Both the position numbers and the translations under genes were made by a program. A model generated the notes under the pieces. That model ran no database searches. It was given only the letters and a program-made list of their open reading frames with translations, and was not told the DNA's origin. Positions 35,942-44,189 of a DNA stretch of 64,000 nt are shown here, piece by piece (within the stretch, counting starts at the first letter, position 1; every line of letters begins with the position of its first letter). The stretch is from Clostridiaceae bacterium (GTDB lineage Bacteria; Bacillota; Clostridia; Lachnospirales; Lachnospiraceae), in assembly GCA_902363735.1 (NCBI GenBank), contig CABJBA010000008.1:124001-188000 (forward strand). The letters are read 5' to 3'.

Positions 35942-37476
35942 GTTGTGCCTCCCATCTCCTCATCCGGCTCAGTTCCGCCCATCATCAGCAGTCCCAGGTT
36001 ATCTTCATTTGCTTCCTCCGCTTTCAGCCTTCCTGTTATCCTGCCTTCATGCATAACCACAATCCGGTCTGAAAGGGACAGTATTTCCTCCAAATCCGCA
36101 GAGACCAGCAAAACTCCCAGTCCTTTGGATTTGACTTCCTGGAGAATCTTCCGTATGGATTCAATTGCTCCGATATCAACACCTCTGGTAGGCTGGGATG
36201 CGACCAGAAGCTTACCTCCGATAGAAACCTCCCTTGCTACCACTACCTTTTGCGCATTTCCTCCAGACAAAGACTGGGTGGATATTTCCGGGTCACGAGG
36301 GCGGATGTCAAAGATCTCAGACAACTCTTTAGCATAGGCCAGACTTTCTTTGTCATCGCATACCATACCCCGGCAGAAGGGAGGGTCCCCTACCTGAACG
36401 GCGATAATATTTTCTTTGATGCTCATGGATCGGTTCAATCCTCTTGTATTGCGGTCCTCCGGTATGTGGGACAGGCCGGCTTTCCTGATCTTCCTGGGAG
36501 TTAAGCCTGTGATATCTTTTCCGCCTAAAAGCACGGTTCCTTTCTCAACCCGGCGCAGTCCTGTGACAGCTTCAATCAGCTCACTCTGCCCGTTTCCGTC
36601 AATTCCGGCAATACCTACAATTTCTCCTTCCCGGACATCTAGCGATACGCCCCGAATCTTGGAAATCTCCTTTTCTCCTGAAACCCATACATCTTTTACT
36701 TCCAGAACATTTTCCCCCGGCTTTGCCTGGGCTTTCTCCATATTTAAAAACACTTCTCTTCCAATCATCATTTTTGCCAGCTCAGCCGGAGAAGTTTCTT
36801 CTTTATTTACACTTCCGATATAATTTCCCTGGCGCATAACACTGATTCGGTCCGATATCTCCATGACCTCATTTAATTTATGGGATATGAATACCAGTGA
36901 TTTTCCATCTTTTCTCAAGTTCTCCAGAATCACAAAAAGCTGTCTGGCCTCCTGAGGCGTCAAAACTGCCGTAGGCTCATCCAGAATAATTACACTGGCT
37001 CCTCTGGTCAAGGTCTTGATGATTTCCACTCTCTGGGCCTCACCCACAGAAATCTGGTTAATCTTTTTTCCAAGCTGGATATCCATTCCGTACTGGGTGA
37101 CATAATGCTCCACCATGTTTCTGGCCTTGTCAAAGTCAATGGTAATTCCCCGGCTGGGTTCGAATCCTAAAATAATATTTTCCAGAACCGTCAGTTCATT
37201 GACCAGCATAAATTCCTGATGTACCATTCCAATTCCCTTTTCAATGGCAACTTTGGGAGTGATGACCGGAACATGTTCTCCAGCAATCCGGATCGTTCCG
37301 TCATCAACGGGATACATGCCGTAAAGCAGCTTCATCATGGTTGACTTTCCGGCTCCGTTTTCTCCGATCAGGGAATGAATTTCACCCTTCTTTAAAGTGA
37401 ACTGCCCGTTCTTTACTGCCTGGACATTTCCGAATGACTTTACAATGTCCTTCATTTCAATCACATATTCGCTCAA
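35938..37476 (-). CDS. BMP-type ABC transporter ATP-binding protein (dual domain)
   Basis: A 512-residue ATPase with two nucleotide-binding domains. The first has a perfect Walker A GENGAGKST, and its signature reads ISVGEAQRVEI; the second has Walker A-like GIDGNGQSE and signature LSGGNAQKVVV, typical of the RbsA/NupO group in which one site is degenerate. The start is TTG behind GAGGGTG. It follows the BMP lipoprotein gene after a 117-bp gap holding a hairpin. Confidence 0.93.
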   Translation of the reverse strand: MSEYVIEMKDIVKSFGNVQAVKNGQFTLKKGEIHSLIGENGAGKSTMMKLLYGMYPVDDGTIRIAGEHVPVITPKVAIEKGIGMVHQEFMLVNELTVLENIILGFEPSRGITIDFDKARNMVEHYVTQYGMDIQLGKKINQISVGEAQRVEIIKTLTRGASVIILDEPTAVLTPQEARQLFVILENLRKDGKSLVFISHKLNEVMEISDRISVMRQGNYIGSVNKEETSPAELAKMMIGREVFLNMEKAQAKPGENVLEVKDVWVSGEKEISKIRGVSLDVREGEIVGIAGIDGNGQSELIEAVTGLRRVEKGTVLLGGKDITGLTPRKIRKAGLSHIPEDRNTRGLNRSMSIKENIIAVQVGDPPFCRGMVCDDKESLAYAKELSEIFDIRPRDPEISTQSLSGGNAQKVVVAREVSIGGKLLVASQPTRGVDIGAIESIRKILQEVKSKGLGVLLVSADLEEILSLSDRIVVMHEGRITGRLKAEEANEDNLGLLMMGGTEPDEEMGGTT

Positions 37477-37527
37477 ACTTTCACCCTCTTTCTTATGGCA
37501 GAAGCCCTTTCACGTACTTCTGATTGT

Positions 37528-37574
37528 AAAATGGTTTGGAAACCCCATGGGCATCAGGAGCTCCAAACCATTTT
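37528..37574 (-). terminator. Intercistronic hairpin after the BMP lipoprotein gene
   Basis: AAAATGGTTTGGA (37528-37540) pairs perfectly with TCCAAACCATTTT (37562-37574) around a 21-nt loop. It likely protects the abundant binding-protein mRNA and lowers readthrough to the ATPase gene. Confidence 0.7.
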
Positions 37575-37593
37575 CACTTCTTTTCAGGCCTTG

Positions 37594-38709
37594 TTATTTA
37601 TTTGAACCAAAGCCGGCATAATTTTCTACAACGATTTCTCCTGAAGTAACCTTTTCTTCCAGTTCTTTTACTTTTTCTACGATGTCTTCAGGGAACTTAT
37701 CTCCTAAGTGCTCTCTCATAACGCTGAAATCCGTCAGACCCACACCCTGTTCCTTAATAGTCAGATAGGAAGTGGTATTTCCCTTAAATGAATCTTCAAC
37801 CACTGACTGGATTGCCAGATAGCAAGCTGTGTCTACACGCTTTAACATGGAGGTCAGTATACTTCCAGGCTGGTCATTATCCTGGTTTAAATCCACGCCG
37901 ATGGCATATTTTCCAGCTTCTTTGGCTCCTTCTAAGATTCCAGGGCCTGTACCGGAAGCTACGTTCATGACAATATCTGCACCCTGATCAAATTGTGCCA
38001 AAGTCAGTTCCTTACCCTTTAACGGATCATTCCATGTTCCTGCAAAGGACTGAAGAACCTTTATATCCGGGTCAATGTATTTTGCACCCTGCTCATATCC
38101 AATGTAGAAATCATGAAGAACCGGAATGTCCATTCCGCCTACCCAGCCAATGATCTTGTCCTCGTTGATGCCTTCAATCTCTGTCTTCTGGGTAAACATA
38201 GCTGCTGCTGCACCTGCCAGGAAAGATCCCTGATTCTGTGCAAAGCTGATGGATACAATATTATCTCCTTCCACTGTGGTGTCAATGATGGCAAACTTCA
38301 CATCAGGATAGTTGGCGCAGTGTTCTTTCATGTACTCTTCAAAATTGGAAGAAGAACAGATAACAAGATCATAGCCTTCTTCACAGGCAGACAAGAAATT
38401 GGATTCCCATTCCTCAGCTGTTGTTCCTTCCAGGTTCTTGATCTCCACTCCAAAATCTGCAGCCGCCTTCTTTGCTCCTTCATTACAGGAATCATTGTAG
38501 GACTTGTCACCTAAATTTCCCGAATAAACGATGCATACTCTTTTTCCGTCACCAGCCTTTTCTCCTGCCGCCCCATTCTCTGATACTGCCTGTGTTGTGT
38601 TACCTGCCGCCTTCTCTGTCTCCTTGGCAGTGCCTGCCCCGCCTGCGCAGCCGGTCATGGATACAACCAAAGCCGCTGCCATCAGAATGCTTAAAAACCT
38701 CTTTTTCAT
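37594..38709 (-). CDS. BMP-family nucleoside-binding lipoprotein
   Basis: A 371-residue substrate-binding lipoprotein. Lipobox VSMTGC at residues 16-21, then a Thr/Glu/Ala/Gly-rich linker and the BMP domain (VCIVYSGNLGDKSYNDSCNEG is the start; NEGAKKAA, GWVGGMDIPVLHDF). BMP/PnrA proteins bind purine nucleosides outside the membrane. The true start is MKKRF at 38709 with GGAGG upstream; an earlier in-frame ATG at 38751 lies in the leader. First gene of the nucleoside operon. Confidence 0.93.
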   Translation of the reverse strand: MKKRFLSILMAAALVVSMTGCAGGAGTAKETEKAAGNTTQAVSENGAAGEKAGDGKRVCIVYSGNLGDKSYNDSCNEGAKKAAADFGVEIKNLEGTTAEEWESNFLSACEEGYDLVICSSSNFEEYMKEHCANYPDVKFAIIDTTVEGDNIVSISFAQNQGSFLAGAAAAMFTQKTEIEGINEDKIIGWVGGMDIPVLHDFYIGYEQGAKYIDPDIKVLQSFAGTWNDPLKGKELTLAQFDQGADIVMNVASGTGPGILEGAKEAGKYAIGVDLNQDNDQPGSILTSMLKRVDTACYLAIQSVVEDSFKGNTTSYLTIKEQGVGLTDFSVMREHLGDKFPEDIVEKVKELEEKVTSGEIVVENYAGFGSNK

Positions 38710-38765
38710 GAAAAAACCTCCTTTAAAAATAATATTGAAAAAGGATATCATCTTACCTTTCCTTT

Positions 38766-38860
38766 GGTAAAACGTTTTTCCTTTTTGTTTAAAAATAAAA
38801 CAGCTTCATGATCTGCGTTTCTTCTAAGCACATGCTACCATCCACGGAATGAGATGTCAA
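38766..38860 (-). promoter_or_regulatory. Promoter and LacI-type operator of the nucleoside operon
   Basis: TTGACA (38855-38860), 17-bp spacer, TAGCAT (38832-38837) on the minus strand. In the leader, GGTAAAACGTTTTTCC (38766-38781) has the central CG palindrome AAAACGTTTT typical of LacI-family operators. It lies downstream of the start site, so a bound repressor would act as a roadblock. Confidence 0.6.
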
Positions 38861-38934
38861 GAATTTTTGCATAAAAAAATACTTTATTAAATTATTTTTC
38901 TTACTAGTTTTACCTTTGTTTTTTATGTCATTTG

Positions 38935-38963
38935 TTGACAAAAACATGTTTTTGCTTCATAAT
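38935..38963 (+). promoter_or_regulatory. Promoter of the LacI-kinase fusion gene with palindromic spacer
   Basis: TTGACA (38935-38940), 17-bp spacer, CATAAT (38958-38963). A perfect 14-bp palindrome AAAAACATGTTTTT (38940-38953) fills most of the spacer and is a candidate operator for self-repression. The 38710-39019 gap contains only this divergent control region. Confidence 0.6.
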
Positions 38964-39019
38964 CAACTTAATATCATTATTTTTTTGTTAAAACTTTTAT
39001 ATCAGGGGGAGAAAATCAC

Positions 39020-40924
39020 ATGACTATTAAAGAAATTGCCCGGCTGGCTGATGTTTCAATATCCACTGTGTCAAAAATAGTAAACAACAAAGACAGCAAT
39101 ATAAGTCCCGAAACCAGAAACCGGGTTCTTAAAATTGTAAAAGACTATCACTACACTCCCTACAGCGGAATCAAAAGTAATCCTGAATCAAAAACCTTCA
39201 TCTTCGGTCTTCTTCTTAAATCGCTTCGGAAAACCGGGAAGTTTATAGACGGAGCCTTGGCGGCTGCCCAGAAAAGCGGCTACAGCATTTTAATCTATGA
39301 AAGCATGGAAAATACTGAAAATGAATTAAAAAACATTGCTTCTCTCTGCAAGAATCACGTAGACGGAGTCATTTGGGAACCGGTAAACGAAGAAAGCCTG
39401 GAAAACAGACATTATTTTGAAGAACAGGGAATAGAGGTCTGCTGTTTTAACAGCAGGGAGGATCCTTATTCCTGTTTCATTGATTTTGCATCCATGGGGT
39501 ATTATGCGGCAGAAACCTTAATTCAGTACGGACACACAAAGCTGGGCTGTCTCACAAAGCATGGCAGCTTCCGTTCTGAAATGGTGCTTGATGGGTTTAA
39601 AAGATGTCTGTTCGACCACAGCATCCCTTACAGCAGCTCCATGAATCTTTCTGTTGAAACAGAAGACTGGTACAGCTGCATATTGACCCGCACCCACACC
39701 GGAATCGTCAGCACTCATTATGCGTCAGCGCTCAATCTCCTGGAACATTTATCAAAACTCAGATTCCATGTTCCATCGGATTTGTCCCTTATAAGCTTAA
39801 GAGATGATGCACGTGAAAATATTGATTTTCCCGGCATATCCAGCCTTCGGATTCCCTATTATGAGTTTGGTTCCTTTATATGCAGCCGTCTGATAAAAAA
39901 ATGTGAAAAGCAGGAAGAGGAACCTTCTGCCTTTCACATGAACTTTTCTTTGGAAAATACCGAAAGCCTTGACCTGCCATTTACCGCTCATACAAAAAAG
40001 ATTGTGGTGGTAGGAAGTATTAACATTGACGTAACCTTAAACGTAGATGAGCTTCCCCAGCCGGGACGAACCGTAAGCACCAGCAGACACTCCGTTATTC
40101 CGGGAGGAAAAGGAGCTAATCAGGCTGTGGGAGCTGCAAAGCTGGGAAATGAAGTTTCCCTTATAGGCAGAGTGGGAAGTGATTACGATTCCAGCCTCAT
40201 TTATACCTGTATGGAGGAAAACCAGGTTAATGCTCATGGGGTGAAAAGGGAGGCCAATGCAGAAACAGGCAAAGCTTACATCCACGTCCAGAACGATGGG
40301 GAAAGCATGATTACCATTCTGACCGGAGCCAACAAAAAACTAAGGCCAGAGGATGTCATCTCCTGTCAAAAGGTTTTTGAACACTCCAGCTACTGCCTTC
40401 TTCAAACAGAGGTTCCTGAATCCGCTGTAGAAACGGCTGCCGCACTGGCAAAAAAGCACGGAGCGGAAAACATATTAAAGCCTGCTGCCATGAAAGCCAT
40501 AAGCCCCTCTCTCATGAAACTGATTGATATATTTATTCCCAACCGGAAAGAAGCTGAACTGCTGTGCCCGGATATTCCGGATGTGGAAGGAAAAGCTGAT
40601 GAGTTTATAAAACAGGGGGCAAAAGCCGTAATCATCACTCTGGGGCATTGCGGCTGTTATGTAAAATCTCCCTCTTTCCAGGGATACTTACCTGCTTCTC
40701 CCTTTCCTTCTGTAGATACCACCGGGGCAGCGGATGCATTTATCGCAGCACTGGCCGCCTATTTATCCTCCGGGTATTCCATGGAAGCATCAGCCCGAAT
40801 TGCAGCATATGCCGCAGGCTTCTGTGTGTCCAGACAAGGAGTGATTCCAGCTCTCATTGACCGGAACTCTCTGGAAACCTATATCAGCAGAACCGAACCG
40901 GAGCTTTTGAATCTTCGGCAATAG
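39020..40924 (+). CDS. LacI-type regulator fused to a ribokinase-like PfkB kinase
   Basis: A 634-residue fusion. Residues 1-50 form a LacI helix-turn-helix (TIKEIARLADVSISTVSKIV), followed by a PBP-like effector domain to about 310. From about 328 (KKIVVVGSINIDVTLNVDEL) the chain is a complete PfkB kinase: IPGGKGANQAVGAAKLG, FIPNRKEAELL and the signature VDTTGAADAFIAAL. The signature reads GAAD rather than GAGD; the catalytic Asp is kept. GGGGGAG lies before ATG. It is divergent from the nucleoside operon and probably senses and phosphorylates the same pentose. Other LacI-PfkB fusions are known, but this one faces an operon holding both modules as separate genes. Confidence 0.9.
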   Translation: MTIKEIARLADVSISTVSKIVNNKDSNISPETRNRVLKIVKDYHYTPYSGIKSNPESKTFIFGLLLKSLRKTGKFIDGALAAAQKSGYSILIYESMENTENELKNIASLCKNHVDGVIWEPVNEESLENRHYFEEQGIEVCCFNSREDPYSCFIDFASMGYYAAETLIQYGHTKLGCLTKHGSFRSEMVLDGFKRCLFDHSIPYSSSMNLSVETEDWYSCILTRTHTGIVSTHYASALNLLEHLSKLRFHVPSDLSLISLRDDARENIDFPGISSLRIPYYEFGSFICSRLIKKCEKQEEEPSAFHMNFSLENTESLDLPFTAHTKKIVVVGSINIDVTLNVDELPQPGRTVSTSRHSVIPGGKGANQAVGAAKLGNEVSLIGRVGSDYDSSLIYTCMEENQVNAHGVKREANAETGKAYIHVQNDGESMITILTGANKKLRPEDVISCQKVFEHSSYCLLQTEVPESAVETAAALAKKHGAENILKPAAMKAISPSLMKLIDIFIPNRKEAELLCPDIPDVEGKADEFIKQGAKAVIITLGHCGCYVKSPSFQGYLPASPFPSVDTTGAADAFIAALAAYLSSGYSMEASARIAAYAAGFCVSRQGVIPALIDRNSLETYISRTEPELLNLRQ

Positions 40925-41013
40925 CATGATCAGCGGCAGCAGATAAATTTTTTTCTTGTTATTTACCGCACTTTCATTTGAATTATTATTTGAGTCTTCC
41001 TCTTAATTATAGG

Positions 41014-41298
41014 CTAAAACAGCTTTTTATATATTAGAACAGGTAATTCCTTTTCAAAATGTGAAAGCTGTTCCACTAAAGTGGTAAAATGCGGTGTCTG
41101 GGTATGGCGCCGCAAAGCTTCCATATCCTCCCATTCCTCAATTAAAGTCAGGTTATCAGGGTTATTTAGTTCTTGAAATAATTCATAGGTTATGCACCCG
41201 GATTCCTTTATTGTTTCATCAACCAGCAGCTTATAGATTTGTAAAGCATCAGATAAATGATTTTCTTTTATGACACTTCTTGCAATTACTTTAATCAT
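41014..41298 (-). CDS. Antibiotic biosynthesis monooxygenase (ABM/YgiN-like) protein
   Basis: A 94-residue dimeric alpha+beta-barrel protein of the ABM superfamily: MIKVIARSVIKENHLSDAL, ESGCITYELFQELNNPDNLTLIEEW, HTQTPHF. Members oxidise quinols or bind small aromatic or haem-like ligands without cofactor. GGAGA lies 5 nt before ATG. It is a single gene between the fusion gene and the cell-wall protein. Confidence 0.85.
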   Translation of the reverse strand: MIKVIARSVIKENHLSDALQIYKLLVDETIKESGCITYELFQELNNPDNLTLIEEWEDMEALRRHTQTPHFTTLVEQLSHFEKELPVLIYKKLF

Positions 41299-41542
41299 AT
41301 TTTTCTCCTAACAGAACTTATTTTCTTTAAGCTTAGCATAAAAGGTAAATATAATATACTCAATTTTAATTATACTTACATTCTTCCAGGATTACTTGAT
41401 AAACTTAATGACTCTGCTTTTAAGGGGAGCATATTCCATTTCTTCCAGCCCTATCCTGCCCTTCCAAATCTATACAATATCATGACAATTTCCTTAAATT
41501 CCTTCCCATTTCTTACGCATTCTTACGCCTTTTTTACATCCC

Positions 41543-41573
41543 TTGACCCTGGACTAAGTCCATGGTTTATGAT
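41543..41573 (+). promoter_or_regulatory. MerR-type promoter in front of the choline-binding protein gene
   Basis: TTGACC (41543-41548) and TATGAT (41568-41573) stand 19 bp apart, longer than the usual 17. Inside lies the perfect dyad TGGACT-A-AGTCCA (41550-41562). A 19-bp spacer with a central dyad is the hallmark of MerR-family promoters, in which the activator twists DNA. No MerR gene is in the window. The rest of the 41299-41639 gap shows nothing else I can support. Confidence 0.65.
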
Positions 41574-41639
41574 CATTCCATCAGCAAAAAACAGCTGAAC
41601 AATCAAACGGGATTTTCTTAAACCGAAAGGAGAACAAGA

Positions 41640-43055
41640 ATGAAAAAACAGAAACTGAAATGGCTGATTCCATGTGCTGCTGCTGTTTTTACAATAGGTG
41701 CTTCCATGACATCATTCGCGGCACAGGGCTGGACTCAGGAGAACAATTCCTGGGTATTCTATGATTCCAATGGAGATATGACAACCGATGCCTGGCGCAA
41801 ATCAGGAAACCACTGGTTTTATCTGGACGATGACGGACAGATCGTCACCAGCAGCCTGGTGGAATCTGACGGAGATTACTATTATGTAAACTCAGAAGGT
41901 GCCATGGTAACCAATGAGTGGAGAGAAATTTCTTCTGATTATGAGGAAGAGGATGCCCCTGATTCCTATTGGTATTACCTGGGAAATAATGGTAAGGCCT
42001 ATAAGGCTTCCTCCTCTGGAAAGACCAACTTTAAATCCATTAAAGTTGCCAGCGGAGAAACAAAAAATTACTCTTTTGACGCGGAAGGAAGAATGCTGTT
42101 TGGATGGGTTACAGAAGAGTCTACAAGGCTTTCTGAGGATGATGCATGGAAAGAAGGCATTTATTACTGCGGAGATGCTACGGACGGAGCCCAGATCAAT
42201 GGTGGCTGGAAATTAATAGAAGCAGAAGATGACAATAATACAAAAGACAACTTTGACGGAGCTTACTGGTTCTATTTTGGAACAAACGGCAAAAAGCTGA
42301 AGGACACCACCAAGACCATTAACGGCTTAAAGTACCTCTTTGATGAAAATGGTGCTGCTCAGTCAGAATGGCAGGAAAACACGGCTTCTACCTCCTCTTC
42401 TGCTAAATACTACAACCTTCCTGAGCAGACATGGCTCGCAAAAGGCTGGTTCAAGACCATTCCAAGCGAAGACATTGATGCAGAGGCTCATGAAGATGGT
42501 ACAGAATACTGGTTCTACGCCGTCAACAGCGGAGAATTGACCAAAAACCAGATTAAATCCATTAATGGATTGCGTTATGGCTTCAACGAAAAGGGCGAAA
42601 TGCTTCACGGACTTTACAAGATGACCTTTGAAGATGGCAGAAAGATCGCTTCCATCGAGGAAATCGAGACTGAAAGTGACCTGCCGGGAGCTGATGACGC
42701 AGCAGAGGTTTACTACTTCGGCAACTCTCCAAAGGAAGGCGCAATGGTTACGGGCAAGACCAACCTTGAAATCGACGGCGAAACCTATACTTACAACTTC
42801 CGCAAAGCCGGAAGCAACAGGGGCGCTGGTTACAACGCCATCTACGACGATAGCATTTATGTTCAGGGCCGGCTGTTAAAAGCTGACAAGGACGAGAAAT
42901 ACAAAGTAGTGGAATACAATGGAAAAGAATACTTAGTCGCAACCTCAGGAAAGCTTGCTAAGAATAAGAAGAACATCAAAGACGGGGATGAGAAGTATTA
43001 TGTAACCAACAGCGACGGATCTATTAAAGAATCCGGCTATGAAAAATTCAAATAG
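41640..43055 (+). CDS. Secreted protein with choline-binding / cell-wall-binding repeats
   Basis: A 471-residue exported protein. Signal peptide 1-28 (cleavage near SFAAQG). The rest is built of about 20-residue repeats of the type GWxxxxNxWxYxDxxGxMxT (WTQENNSWVFYDSNGDMTTD, WRKSGNHWFYLDDDGQIVTS) spread through the whole chain and more diverged to the C-terminus. Such repeats bind choline on teichoic acids or other wall sugars. No catalytic domain is visible, so it may be structural or an adhesin. AAAGGAG precedes ATG. Confidence 0.9.
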   Translation: MKKQKLKWLIPCAAAVFTIGASMTSFAAQGWTQENNSWVFYDSNGDMTTDAWRKSGNHWFYLDDDGQIVTSSLVESDGDYYYVNSEGAMVTNEWREISSDYEEEDAPDSYWYYLGNNGKAYKASSSGKTNFKSIKVASGETKNYSFDAEGRMLFGWVTEESTRLSEDDAWKEGIYYCGDATDGAQINGGWKLIEAEDDNNTKDNFDGAYWFYFGTNGKKLKDTTKTINGLKYLFDENGAAQSEWQENTASTSSSAKYYNLPEQTWLAKGWFKTIPSEDIDAEAHEDGTEYWFYAVNSGELTKNQIKSINGLRYGFNEKGEMLHGLYKMTFEDGRKIASIEEIETESDLPGADDAAEVYYFGNSPKEGAMVTGKTNLEIDGETYTYNFRKAGSNRGAGYNAIYDDSIYVQGRLLKADKDEKYKVVEYNGKEYLVATSGKLAKNKKNIKDGDEKYYVTNSDGSIKESGYEKFK

Positions 43056-43070
43056 GAATTGATTCAGATG

Positions 43071-43110
43071 AAAAAACAGCGGCATATCATGGAATGCGCC
43101 GCTGTTTTTT
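43071..43110 (+). terminator. Terminator of the choline-binding protein gene
   Basis: A 13-bp stem, 43071-43083 with 43098-43110, ending in T6 on the + strand; A6 on the other side makes it bidirectional, so it can also end the GAP-family gene transcript. Confidence 0.88.
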
Positions 43111-43149
43111 CTGTATTTTTATAATAACTCAGTTTATTTATTGGCTGCT

Positions 43150-43881
43150 TTACATCAGCAGCATAGAATGAAATATCAAGAAAACTCCAATAATCCCTAC
43201 AACCGCGGGAGCTAAAATACCGGCCCATTTTGTGATTTGAGATTTAATAATTAAATAAAGAGTATCAAATCTATCTTGAGCTTTTACATAGACAAAGTAT
43301 AAAATGATTAAAGGTAATGTATAGATCGTATTGTAAATCACAAGAATAAACGTCAGCTGCAGGAGTGAAAGCTGATAATTCAGAAGAATAGCCAAAAAGG
43401 CAAAGTAAGGTAATGCGGTTGTCAACTCCGAAAGGGTTGCTCCTACTCCCAAAGTAATTAGCGCAATGGGGGATACAGACTTTATTTTATTCACTACTTT
43501 CTCTTCATCATCTTTTTCATCGTCAGTTTCGCCACCAGATTTTATTGATTGAATTTGTTTTTTTAATATTTCGATTTTGCTGTTCTGTATTAAAAATCCG
43601 GCTCCAATGCAAAAGGAAATTCCAAGTATCAACTCAGTAATAAACAAATAATGTCCATATCTTTCTACAAAACTATTAAAAAAACTCCCAATAAAAGCAA
43701 CAAGTCCGAAATATGCCAAAAATCCACCGATAAGATTTGTAATGCCTGTTGGTAAAATAAAATACCATATATGCTTCGGCTTTTTGACCATACCTTGCAA
43801 AACAAATTGCTGGGTTATGGCAAACGGGTTAAGGCTATCCGCTGCACTGGTTAAAATTGTTGAAAGTAATAATGCCCACAT
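43150..43881 (-). CDS. GAP-family membrane protein (LysE-like exporter fold), riboswitch controlled
   Basis: A 243-residue protein with six helices: DSLNPFAITQQFVLQ in helix 1, then a charged linker (GGETDDEKDDEEKVV) between helices 3 and 4, then GVGATLSELTTALPYFAFLA, which repeats the helix-1 pattern. This is the GAP/Sap (PF11139-like) branch of the LysE/DsbD superfamily, mostly small-molecule exporters. AAGGAGG lies 9 nt before ATG. The leader contains a ykkC-class riboswitch, so a role in exporting guanidine or a related cation, or in nucleotide-signal response, is likely. Family call is fairly sure; substrate is inferred. Confidence 0.8.
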   Translation of the reverse strand: MWALLLSTILTSAADSLNPFAITQQFVLQGMVKKPKHIWYFILPTGITNLIGGFLAYFGLVAFIGSFFNSFVERYGHYLFITELILGISFCIGAGFLIQNSKIEILKKQIQSIKSGGETDDEKDDEEKVVNKIKSVSPIALITLGVGATLSELTTALPYFAFLAILLNYQLSLLQLTFILVIYNTIYTLPLIILYFVYVKAQDRFDTLYLIIKSQITKWAGILAPAVVGIIGVFLIFHSMLLM

Positions 43882-43906
43882 TTTTCTTTATCCTCCTTAT
43901 TTTAAG

Positions 43907-44040
43907 AAAAAAATAAGCCCAGGAGTATTGTTAAATAACTCCTAGGCTTTTATCCCACCGTGTACACAATCATATGATTATGCGTTTTCTCTCGGACCAG
44001 ACCAACAACTTATGCTGCGGAACCCTAGAAAACTAAATAG
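43907..44040 (-). ncRNA. ykkC-class riboswitch with terminator
   Basis: On the minus strand the leader reads CTAGGGTTCCG (about 44018-44028), then GGTCTGGTCCGAGAG and AAAACGC, then ACGGTGGGATAAAAGCC (about 43945-43961). These are the conserved blocks of the ykkC RNA as I recall them from guanidine-I riboswitches. Directly after, AAGCCTAGGAGT pairs with ACTCCTGGGCTT (about 43915-43950) and runs into T7, an intrinsic terminator whose 5' arm overlaps the aptamer 3' end. Ligand binding would therefore free the gene. ykkC subtype 2 members bind ppGpp, PRPP or nucleotides, so guanidine is likely but not certain. Confidence 0.9.
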
Positions 44041-44057
44041 TATTAAATTATGAATTA

Positions 44058-44086
44058 ATTATACCAAATCATTCAACTAATGTCAA
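44058..44086 (-). promoter_or_regulatory. Consensus promoter of the riboswitch transcript
   Basis: TTGACA (44081-44086), 17-bp spacer, TATAAT (44058-44063), both perfect, placing the transcript start about 15-20 nt before the aptamer. Confidence 0.88.
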
Positions 44087-44189
44087 TATCCTGTCAGGAA
44101 GCCTGTTTTCTTCCAGGATAACTGTCATTCCCCTAAAAGCTTTATATCAAAAGAACTGGAACCAGTGATAAAGAAACCCCATTTTTTAA

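Noticed and set aside
38710..38751. Upstream ATG giving the BMP lipoprotein a 14-residue extension
   Set aside because: It would put hydrophobic non-signal residues before the signal peptide; MKKRF has GGAGG upstream and a standard lipoprotein signal.
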